From: Alnus glutinosa
Taxonomy: Eukaryota; Streptophyta; Magnoliopsida; Fagales; Betulaceae
Length of the DNA: 64,000 bases
Reading direction: 5' to 3'
Assembly (NCBI RefSeq): GCF_958979055.1
Contig: NC_084886.1
Coordinates: forward strand, 47,013,154-47,077,153
Part shown: one piece after another, positions 1-9,744 of the stretch
Position numbering within the stretch: the first letter of the stretch is position 1
Layout of the letters: each line of letters begins with the position of its first letter
Translations under genes and position numbers: made by a program
The notes under the pieces: model-generated
Told to the model about the DNA's origin: nothing
The model's input: only the letters and a program-made list of their open reading frames with translations
Databases searched by the model: none

Positions 1-3000
1 CCTTCCGGTTGATACAAGTCTGCATCAAATCCAGTTCCTGGTACAACTGGCTCACTTCTACGTAAGTTCATTTCTCTCATTTCCATTACACTTGTAAAGT
101 TGAGCCCTGAAATTGCCTGTCCAGTTCCTTGTTTGAGATCCTGCAGAACACCAAGCAGTGCCTCCAAGTCTGAGTGCAGGAACCTGAAGTCTCCTTCATG
201 CAGTCCAAAGCATGCCTTGTTTTGAAGCTCTCTTATCTTATCCTCCACTAATAAAAGCCCCTTTAGCCATCTCAACTGTAACTCTTGAGATAAGTGATGC
301 TGGTCTGTCTCAATAGATTCTCTGATGGTAAATGGAGGGCTTAATTTAGAACTTTTAAGCTGTTCAAGATCATCTTTGAATTTAGAACACTCTGATTTCA
401 TTACAGAAACTTCTTTTGCCAGTTCTTCTCCTGAAGCAATCTCTGCAGCAAGTTGCTGGGCCAATCTTTGTGCTTCAACACCTATTTCATCAGCATGACT
501 ATGTAAAGAGCTTACCTCCAGCTTAAGCTCAAGAATAGAAGACTCAGCTGCTTCCAAGCTTCCTCTAAGTCTACTATTCTCTTCATAAGTGATTGCCAAT
601 TCATTATCTGCAGAATAATCAGAACTCCAGCCATGAACCCAGTCATTAGTCCCTTGAGCCAAAAACCTATTATCAGAAGGGTCCCCTTTCTCTGGCTGAG
701 GACTTTGACTAAGGGAGAGTCCACCTAAATCGCCTGAGATTGTACTCTTAAGGCTGTCAATTTCATTTGTGCTGGACATATCATGCTTCTCAGCATACAA
801 ACTTTCTGAAGTATTGGATGAGCCATCAAACCCAACAGCTGAATCTGCGTACTCTTCATTCAGTCCCACCTCTTCTTCAAGCGAAGGCAGCTCTTTAGGT
901 TCTTTTTTGAATCTAACTCTTGCAGTAACCTATGAAAAATCAGAGAAGATAAACATACTTGTCAATCATAGAGAAAATACTTGAGCCAGGAACAGGGCTT
1001 TGCATAGGAACACTAAATTGTATTATTCCATATCGAATAATTTAGGCCACTCAAATTATCATCCCAAACTACTAAAAATGCCTTTAAAATATCACCAGTA
1101 AGAAAACAATACCAGATTTTCTCCTTCTACTCACTACAGGAAAACTTTTGTCAATTTCTTTGGTAACTAGTTAACATCTTCTAGGACCTCCAAAAATAAA
1201 TAGGAGATTAAAAATATACCATTATGAAATCTCTACCAGTACTTTGGACGTTCTAGAGAGAGAAACATGTTCAAGTATGTGTTCATAATTTATGTCATCC
1301 AAGACAACAGAGGTGAGGGCCATTTCAACAACGAAATGGCCTAATCACTTTAAGATAGCCTGATTTCCGTTAATAGCACTGGCCTTGACATTGTGGGATA
1401 GATAGGTAGTGAAGGACCTATTGCAGCAAATTTGTTGAGCGCTTAAGAAAAATAAACTCCTTCAGCAGTTCTTATATCTGTGTAAAGGATTTTAAGATAA
1501 TCTTCGAAGGTAAGTATCTGAAAAATGTGTTTTGGTGAGATAGAAAAATCATAAGTTTCAAATGGTTTTTTTTTTTGATAAGTTCATAAGTTTCAAACGT
1601 TTACCTTTTATCCTTTCAATATTCTCAAGTCAACAAGATCAAAATGTAGTCCTGTTGGGCAATTCTTACAGTGGACGTGGGCCTTTAAGGCCAAACCACT
1701 TCAATCCTTGTGCTTTCTCTTATCTCCCTTTCTAAATTTTGGTAGTGTGAATTTATGTTAATTGTTTTGCATTCATAAAACAGCATAAGAAAGAGCCTAA
1801 GTTGCTATTTTTCTACGTAACCATTGAATGCATTGAAAGAGGAATTTTATTGTGTCAGACAACAAAAATTCTTTCCTAGACACATGTCTGAAACACCTCA
1901 AAAGCATTGATAATTTTAAAATAGGCCTTTTTAATTATCATACTGGCAGCCAGCATTGCTCAGGCTAATAGTGGACAAATCAATATGCATCTTCTGTTAT
2001 TAAAAAAATATTAGGAACTGATTTGAAGAGACCAGAATTATGACATGAAATACATGACAGAAATTTTTCTGGTAGAAAATTACTTGACTTATTATTGTAC
2101 AAAAAGAGAAAACATAAAGAATAGTTTATGCATAGACTATATGTGGAAAAATACAAAGCAAGAAGAAAATGATCAAACCTTATCCATCTGATCATTGACA
2201 GTCTCTCCAGAAGATGATACTTTTCTACCAGCAGATTCATAATGACTATTTTGGTCAGAAGTTGTCTCCAGACCCCTCTCTCTCAGTTCCCTCTGCTGCT
2301 CAAACTCTCTGAAAGCGAACAAATAGAATTGAATGCACTGAAAATAGCTAAAGCATGAAGAATGTATTTCGAAATGAAGTACCTGAAACCGGTTTTAGAA
2401 GTTAGCAGCTGTACAGTGACCTGATATTGAATAACAAAACCAAAAAATGTTATGAGGGAAAGCACTACATCTCTATGGGAAATACTTTATAGCAAGCAAG
2501 CTATAATGAAACTTTGTTACTGGAAGCTACAAAGGAACATAGTCGTTGCTATTGATATATGACCTAGCAAGCAGAGAAATAACAAAATACTTTTCTCAAG
2601 ATAGTATTATGTCAGAGAGAAGATGAACTTCAGAAATCCTCACATGTAAGATAGTTCCAGAGTCACATCCATGAAGTGGCAGTGCAACAGCAGAAGGCTT
2701 TAAGGCATCAGCATAATCAGCAAGGTTGATGTTAGCCTCACCAAGGATGCTGGAACGTGAAGAACCCTGATTTCAATGAGATTTAGGCCAAATATAAAGT
2801 CAATCTCGGTTATTAACAAAAACAAAAGAAAAGATCGAAGGAAAAACAAGAGAAATATAATAACTAGGACAAATAATGTTAACTCATATAGTTCAAATAT
2901 TGATTACATTAGAAAGTATCATTTAAGGTAAGAATATAGGAGGAATTTACCATTGCCAGCACGAGTTTATAGAGCTTCTCATCATATTGTTTTGTTTTGA

Positions 3001-6000
3001 TGTCTTGAAGAAGTCTGGTAGTTTCATAAATAGGATCCCCCCATTTGCATGTGCCATTTCTCACATTCGCTTTGGTTGTCTTTGCGGTTGCCTTTCCAGA
3101 ATCCGCAGGAATGAAAGATAAAAACAGCTTATCCCATCCAGTTTGTGGAATCTAGATCATGCAAAAAGAAATATAAATTAAATGCATATACAACAAAACC
3201 AGATGGATAAACAAAATTCACATATGTAGCATGCTTTTTTTTTTTATATATAGATAAATGATATTTATTCATTTAAAGAGTAGAGGGGCGCAACCCTAAT
3301 ACACAAGGAGTATACAAGAGAACCCCTAAATTATAAAAAAAGAGAACATAACTCCAAAACTCAGAAAAATTGGAGACATGCACACTATTCCAGTACACAA
3401 GGAGTAGATAGCATGCATTATAAAAGCACTTTAGCCCAACTGCCAAAACAAGCTCAATATAAAACGTCCAAAAGAACTTTGAGCCAAACTTAAAGCCACT
3501 TAAATAATTTCAACACACAACTTGGGCTTCATTCCAGACTTCCTGCTATACTTGAACAAATTTTGATACATCTTTCAATACCAAGACAAAATCAAAAGTG
3601 AGAACAAAAGCTTTAGGCCTTCTTACTCCTATTAACCAAGTTCTTGGAAATGTCAACGATAAGAACTCTAACAACAGAACACCACATTGCATGGTGGACA
3701 TAAATATACCCATGGGGACACAGAAAACTTAGGATTGTGCAAATTATCCTGATTCCTTTATTCATTTATGTATTAAATAGAAAATATGTGCACAGGATGT
3801 GCCTTATCCTGATTCCTGTACCTCACATAATGCATGTGACACCTTAAGTTTAATATCATAGTCTCCAATACTCAAAACAAATTCTGTATACTGAGATAAA
3901 TAATATAAAAAAATAAAAAATCTGAATTTTTGGAAGAAATAAGAAACAGTTACAGAAAAGCATAATATCAAGGTAATACCGACGATACATGTGCTCTCAT
4001 ATATAATCATATGCCAACTAAAGTTATGTAACTCAATGAATCCACTTATCATTGATAGGTCTGGTTTCTGTACAAAACATAAAATGCCTGCTGATAATTA
4101 TATGGCTAGATTTTGCAGTAAACTAACTGCATTCCCATAATGTTTTTTAGGTCTTCAAATATTTTTGAAATTTCCAGTGGTCTTCAATGCAGCATTGTCC
4201 TTATGCAAGACTGTTAAGAAGCTAATATCCAAATATCACAATCAGGATGATTGACTCCCGCCTCATTTACTTCAGTGTGATTAATTCTCTGAAAGGAGCC
4301 AAACAGAGGTGACAGAATAGTAGCAATTGTTGGATATTCTCCGTATAAAAGTCAGAATATGGTTCTTATGGGTGGTTTAACAAAAACATGTTTTTTTTTA
4401 TAAGTATTTAACAAAAACATGTGCTGATTACAAAAACAGCTTTTTTATTAGAATTCTTCTTCTGATTAGGTGTCTCTCTTGTATACGTACTTGGGTGCTG
4501 CTGACATTTGAAAAATTCCTCAACTGTTGCATAGTCACAACAATCTTGCACTGAATTGTCTTTTCTCTCTTTTTTTGGGGGGGGATGGGTGGGGGGGTAA
4601 GGGCGATAACTGCTTGTTTAACTTTGAAGGTTCAGTCCAGAAAATCTTAACTGCAAAATGCTAGTCACAAACCCAAAGAAACAAATGCTCGAAGTGTACT
4701 ACATACAATTGAATACCGAAATCAGGCAATCGGTGTGAGATCAGCTTGCAGAGAGAGAGAGAAAGAGTAAAAAGAAGTAAATCCATGGGCAGTCCTAAGA
4801 GCGGGATAGCTTGGATTGCTTTCCAGAAAAGATTTTCTATCTGAAATCAATAACTCCTTAAACTTGTCCACGATCAATTTCATATTCTGAAAAGATTGCA
4901 TGATCGCCTTAATATTAGTCCATAATCAATTGAAAAATAATACCTTGAGGGAAATGCTCTACTTCCCAAATTTTTGTCCCCAAAAGTGGTTCTCAAATGA
5001 TGCGTCATCATCTCAAGATGATGACACATTTCGTAAAATGATAGATCACATGAGATTGTGACACATCATTTGGGAACCAAATTTTGGAAAAAAAATTTGG
5101 GATGTGTAGCACTTCTCATACCTTGATTAACCTCAACACACGTTTACAGCATATAAATTCATATATGTTTTTCTTTTTTTAAAGGGACAACCCAAATTAA
5201 CTAAATAGGAGTTGAGTAAAGTTAGCAACAGTGATATTAATATGATATCTAATTCAAGAAATTTATTATTTTAAAAAACAAATATTAAAAGACCTAAAAG
5301 CTTCAATTTAAATTCTCCATAATAAATTACCAATTGTAATTATAGCAAATAAATCATGAGAGGAAAATCCTAGACCACTATAATATTCTATGTAAATAAG
5401 CAAGTCAATAGATGCCATAAATATGTAACATTTTTCATCAAATAACCAAACAATCAAATTATGGAACTCAATATATAGATGATGGCCTATGTTTTAAAAA
5501 AACAAACAGATTAAAACTGAGGCAAAAAAAGTTCAATTTAAATCTTACCATTTTTCGAGGATAGTTTTGACGATTTTTTCGGATTTGGGTTTCACGTGGG
5601 TTTTGGGTGCTTTCTGGCTGGGAGGGTTCATAGGTCATTTTGCTATTTTTTGGGTTTGTAACAGCTTTATTGTATATTGCCTATATACGTAGGGATGCCT
5701 TATGCTTTTTCAATAAAGTTGTAACATTATCAAAAAAAAAAAGTGACCACACCTTCTATTTCCAGGAACCTCGGGTGCAAACAATAGATATTTTAAAAAA
5801 AATTAGAAATTATGAGCCAAAACTTTCAGTTTAAGAAATTTTAGTGGAGGCAATTGCCCACACTCAGCATACCTGGCTCCGCCTCTAGCTAGATCAGAAC
5901 CCTACAACAATTACAGAATTGCACAAATACTGAACACATTTGCTCAATAAATCGCCTTAGAGTTTACTAGTTCACCTTATACTGCTGTATTTTGAATCTA

Positions 6001-6238
6001 TGTTGGTAATTGTGGTTGTCTGTTTGTAAGTATTAAAGTGGTGAAATTCTAGCGTACAACGTAAATTAATCACAGGCATACATTATACATCGGAGGTCAA
6101 CAAAGAAATTGATAAATTAAGTTTATCGAAATGTCTTTCAGTTGCAGAAATTTTACTCACATGTGTAGCATGGAATTGTAGCCGGAAAACGACTTTTACT
6201 TTTGTCTTCTCAAGCTTCCACTTTGCAATCCTTGACAT
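1..6238 (-). CDS. NT-C2 domain coiled-coil protein, 5' part of gene (C-terminus outside window)
   Basis: Coding exons on the minus strand, in transcript order, are 6238-6161, 3151-2951, 2766-2644, 2420-2383, 2308-2179 and 929-1, continuing past the window edge; phase closes at every junction. The first exon gives MSRIAKWKLEKTKVKVVFRL, the typical opening of plant NT-type C2 (EEIG1/EHBP1-like) proteins. The next exons give IPQTGWDKLFLSFI, then NINLADYADALKP and VTVQLLTSKTGF, which complete the NT-C2 domain over about residues 1-150. Exon 6 encodes an acidic Ser-rich linker and then heptad-rich helices including WLKGLLLVEDKIRELQNKAC, matching the Arabidopsis At1g22060-type 'sporulation-specific/myosin heavy chain-related' family. 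About 499 residues are visible. These proteins are thought to tether to membranes or the cytoskeleton through the C2 domain; a precise role is not known to me. Introns are unusually large (3.0 kb after exon 1, 1.25 kb after exon 5) and contain retroposon debris. Confidence 0.9.
1549..1597 (-). mobile_element. Micro-retroposon: poly(T)-GATAAGT insertion with direct repeats
   Basis: The 14-mer TCATAAGTTTCAAA at 1549-1562 recurs at 1584-1597. Between the copies lie only TGG, a T run and GATAAGT. On the minus strand the insert reads ACTTATC followed by poly(A), the usual last bases of plant L1-type LINE transcripts. I read it as an extremely 5'-truncated target-primed insertion. It lies in intron 5 of the NT-C2 gene. 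Confidence 0.7.
1655..1745 (+). repeat. Possible copia LTR 3'-end fragment
   Basis: The stretch GTGGACGTGGGCCTTTAAGG followed by AACCAC, a Ctt-rich tract and TCTCTTATCTCCC resembles the R/U5 part of many plant copia LTRs (GTGGA-GTAGGC...CGAACCACGTAAATC). No matching termini or second LTR were found. A second stretch of this type is at 36,110-36,290. Confidence 0.35.
3227..3416 (-). mobile_element. 5'-truncated LINE 3' end with target duplication
   Basis: TAGCATGC at 3227-3234 recurs at 3409-3416. The roughly 174 bp between them read on the minus strand as a LINE 3' region: TCTTGTATACTCCTTGTGTA, a GCGCCCC block, AATAAATATC, and a terminal poly(A) corresponding to the T run at 3235-3246. The insertion sits in intron 1 of the NT-C2 gene, in the same orientation as the gene. 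Confidence 0.75.
4376..4422 (-). mobile_element. Micro-retroposon: poly(T)-ATAAGTA insertion with 16-bp direct repeats
   Basis: TTTAACAAAAACATGT at 4376-4391 is repeated exactly at 4407-4422. The 15-bp insert is a T run followed by ATAAGTA, the same terminal pattern as at 1563-1583 and 6696-6708. It lies in intron 1 of the NT-C2 gene. Confidence 0.75.
4949..5120. repeat. Fold-back MITE-like inverted repeat
   Basis: The left arm (GAAATGCTCTACTTCCCAAA, then TTCTCAAATGATG-TCA) pairs with the right arm (TGACACATCATTTGGGAACC, AAATTTGGGATGTGTAGCAC). Arms are about 60 bp with a short spacer that itself contains ATCTCAAGATGATGAC. It can form a long hairpin inside intron 1 of the NT-C2 gene. No coding content. 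Confidence 0.6.
5640..5739 (+). mobile_element. LINE 3' end with poly(A)
   Basis: The sequence TTGTATATTGCCTATATACG, AGGGATGCCTTATGCTTTTT, CAATAAAGTTGTAAC and ATTATC followed by eleven A is a standard plant LINE 3'-UTR and tail. The 5' limit and a target duplication are not clear. It lies in intron 1 of the NT-C2 gene, opposite in orientation to the gene. Confidence 0.6.
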
Positions 6239-6679
6239 CACTGGAAACTTATATTATGGTTGGCTGCATAACATCAGGGTTCCACTTCATTCCCCGATCC
6301 CATTTATTCTAAATCAACACAACATGGTTGTAGTATTCTACAAATAAATAAGATGATGATGATACATGAAAAGCAGAAAAAAAATGTGGAAAGATGAAAA
6401 TTGCTGTCTGCTGGATGACAAACATCAATACTCTAGCTGTAAATTATTTTTCTCAACTAAGTTTAGGAATTTACTAGAACAAATGCATAGAAAAGGAAAA
6501 TTTTGTCCATTGTGCAGGGAGATTACAACTTTAAAAAGGCACAGATGCCTTGAACCAGTTTGGAGGTCACTAAGATTTTATAAAAAGAGCAGTTTCAACA
6601 GCAGTATTTAAAAAAATAAATAAAAAATTAGGGCCAATGACTAACACTTGATGGAAGCAACAGAAAGCTTGACAAGAGA

Positions 6680-6724
6680 AATATCATAAAACATTTTTTT
6701 TGATAAGTAATATCATAAAACATT
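6680..6724 (-). mobile_element. Micro-retroposon: poly(T)-GATAAGT insertion with 16-bp direct repeats
   Basis: AATATCATAAAACATT at 6680-6695 is repeated exactly at 6709-6724, and the 13-bp insert is a T run plus GATAAGT. This is the cleanest example of the class. It lies in the leader intron of the NT-C2 gene. Confidence 0.8.
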
Positions 6725-8649
6725 AAAATGTAGTCAATGGGATCAGATGATGTATTTGCATATTTAAACACTTAGCATGCTTAGAATTCTAATAGAAAAG
6801 AAGACCAAAAAGAATGGTGTTTAAGGCAACCATAATTAAGTCCCATGTGGTAGTACTTAAAAGTAAACTCTGAAAAAGGAAAACATCTATATGGGAACCT
6901 GACCAAGATTCTAGAGCACTGAAACCACCTTTGATTTCTATGATGCTGCAGGATATGCATGTGGAACAACACCTAGATGCTGACTCATGCAAGCTCAACT
7001 GGACAAATAGATTTAACATGATAAGTTCCCTTATTAAAACATGAAACTGTGGAAACAATGGAAAAACTCTTGATGGAAGGAGCAATAGACAAGAGTCCAG
7101 TCATTGACATGGTCCTTACAACAGGACTCGAGATTAAGAACTTGAAGCCAGACAATCCAGTACACTACATTTAATCGGCGAAACCTCAAACCTACCTAGC
7201 TGTAATTTTTTACAGTAAACAAGAATAAACCTTAAAAAAAACCTTTAATTGAACATCATATCCACTAATTCAACCCTCAAAGCTTTGTAAAATTAAACAT
7301 GCAGTTGTCCTTGAACAGTGGTAAAACATCCTAAGGGGTGGGTTCTACCTAGGGTTTAAGGCACTCACCAGAATTTACAACATTTAGACAGGAAAATTGA
7401 TAATTCACAACATAGCAGGGTCAAAGGAACACAGGATCACTTTCCAATATATGCTGAATTTCGGGTCAATATCCTGATGCATCAAAATAAAAGTACTCTC
7501 ATCAAAACAAAAAGTCAAAATTGTACATGCCATGAAATTTCCCACTCCAAAATTCAAATTAGAATTCATTACTCGGCACAAACAGTTGTTTAGGCAACTT
7601 TCATTTAGTGAGATTTAGTGAGTTGCACGCTAATTGGCAGGCCCTAATATGTATATTTATTTAAGTAAATAAGCAAGTTCGTATATTAAAGAGCAATGTA
7701 CATCAAATCTTATGTTCAAATTTCATTAGCCAAAAAGAAATCAATAGAATTATTACGAAAAAAAGGTTTTAGCATTGAGATCCTACAACTCCCTGGGCTA
7801 GAAGGAACCAGAAAATAATGAGGATGAGGCTATCATAAAAACCCACAGTTAAAATCATTAATAAACTCGGTCAAAATGCAGATTTATACAAATCGAGATC
7901 TTCAATTTACATTCAAAAACACTAATTTCACCGTTTGGTTGCTTAGAAAATATACGTGAATGAATTATAACTTTGAATCCTTAAAGGCAATCCCTCAGGA
8001 ATCAAAATGTAGACAGTCCATTCAACTGGACCTACTACAACAACTTGGTCCAGCTGGGTCAAGCTCAACAATTTCATTTTCCTCTAATTTCTCAGCAACC
8101 AAACAGAAAAAAAGAGGAAAAAAAATTGAACTAGAAACCAATATAGAAACGGAAACAAAAGCCAATTACAGCCCATACCTTGTTCGACCGGTCATAAACT
8201 TTCCCAAAACGCCAAACCCAGAGACAATCCCAAATGCCCACTTGAAAGGAGCAAACTTAACGCCTCCAAGTCCAAGAAAACACAGTGAATCTTAGCTATT
8301 TTTTTCACCTTGGAAAAAAGAAAAGAAAAGAAATAAATGAAGAAAACGACAAGAAACAAGACCCGGAAAACACGTTCAAACAATGCCGAAAAAGAGTGAA
8401 ACGGCGAAAAGAGAGGAATCGATTCAACCCAAATGCCTAGCTGAAAGTGGAAAGAAAATGCAATCTGAAACCTAAAAGGCACTACTGTTTTTCTTCAACA
8501 AAACGTCCACCAAAACCCCACCAAAAAAAAAGAAATTTTTTTACCAGATTTGACATGTGGGACGTCGAATTTAAACCAACTTATACCATGAAGAAAACGC
8601 CAAAAGAATGTGATTTTTCTACGCCCAGTGCTGTGAATGAACAGGAACA

Positions 8650-8716
8650 CAGAGAGAGAGAGAGAGAGAGAGAGACGCGCACATACGAACCCGCCCCCCC
8701 CCCCCCCCCCCCCCCC
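8650..8716. repeat. (AG)n and poly(C) simple repeats
   Basis: An AG dinucleotide run at about 8650-8684 is followed 10 bases later by 23 C at 8694-8716. It lies just inside the leader intron of the NT-C2 gene, close to its promoter side. Poly(C) length is likely to be unreliable in an assembly. Confidence 0.9.
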
Positions 8717-9369
8717 AGTAAATGTTGACATTTAAATCGTCAAAAATTCAAAACAAACAACGAAAAAAAGATAAAAGAAAATATATTTAATACAATGGGA
8801 TTAAAATAATGCAGGGAGCGCAGTGAGGGTGGGTACCTAGCTGCGGATCTGTAGGTGCTTAGGGCGGAAGGAAGAGCAGGAATCTTTACAGCGAAGGCTC
8901 TGAGACTCGCAGAGACTTTGAGGGATTGTGGGTGTATTTTTGTGTTGGCGTAAATAAGTGGTTAAGTGTAGGGGGGTATCGCCATTAATAAGGTGAAGTG
9001 GAGCTTGGGAGTTTAGCTCGTATATCAACCTCAAAAACCCGCCAAATCCTGTGATTGGCCTCCATTATTACTTTCCCAATTAGACAAATAAGGTTGTCCA
9101 GTGGGGTTTACTTTCACTGCCCTGGAGGGTAGCGTTGGATTCTCTGAAATGCCCTCGCCTTTGACTCATTTCCTGCTCTTACAGAAAAAGTCGTGTTTGT
9201 GTTTTTGTTTATTCCCCTTTTTTTACGGATGGCTGATGATCGAATACGTTCGGACCCCAATTGTTTTTCAATTTTTTATGGGAGTCCTTTCTACGCATCG
9301 TTAAAAAACTAAAATACACTGTGCATAAAAAAACACCCAATATTTTTCCTTTTCAACGAGTCCACCACC

Positions 9370-9740
9370 TGTTCAGCCACCCGCCGCCGAATTCTGCCGA
9401 CGGCCACCGCCAAATCATTGTCGAATTCCGCCGCTAACCAATCCTCCAGCCACGTCACGGCGACCCGTTCTCCGTCCAAAACAACAGGATACCAGCAGGT
9501 TGGCCGGGATCCACCGGCCAAAACGGCCGGATCTGGCCGTTTCCCAGCCAAAACGATCGGATCTAGCCGGAATCTTGCCCCTCCACGGCCAAAAAAGGCC
9601 GGATCCCGGTCAGCCGAGATCTGGCCCCTCCCCGGCCAGAACGGCCGGATTCCGACCAATTGGACGGGGAAACATGCTCGGGAGTGTCCTTCCGGCCGGA
9701 TTCCGGCTTTTTGGCCGAGAAAACGTGCTTGGGAGTTTCC
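9370..9740. repeat. CCGG/GGCCGGATC-rich repeat block
   Basis: A GC-rich island of degenerate short units (GGCCGGATC, CCAAAACGGCCGGATC, GGATTCCGGC, in both orientations) in AT-rich surroundings. The overlapping ORFs here are repeats read in several frames, not genes. The same vocabulary occurs at 41,690-41,960 inside a TIR element, which suggests this block is cargo of a related transposon whose ends have decayed. Confidence 0.65.
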
Positions 9741-9744
9741 TTAG

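Larger units (their letters stand above)
6239..8990 (-). other. Probable split 5' leader of the NT-C2 gene
   Basis: Upstream of the ATG at 6238 the minus strand reads to a good acceptor (TTGATTTAG) near 6311, and a strong donor (CTAG then GTACCC) lies at 8837/8836. A leader exon of about 8837-8990 joined to 6310-6239 over a 2.5-kb leader intron is therefore likely. The exact transcription start is not visible. The intervening DNA holds no gene that I can support; its ORFs lack family signal. Confidence 0.5.

Noticed and set aside
5550..5640. Minus-strand start MTYEPSQPESTQNP as a possible alternative first exon of the NT-C2 gene
   Set aside because: The conserved family N-terminus MSRIAKWKLEKTKV is present at 6,238-6,161 and splices in phase; this peptide adjoins LINE tail sequence.
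6366..6611. 81-aa ORF with a CPLCREI stretch resembling a zinc-binding motif
   Set aside because: Single short CxxC with no partner cysteines, inside the leader intron of the NT-C2 gene.
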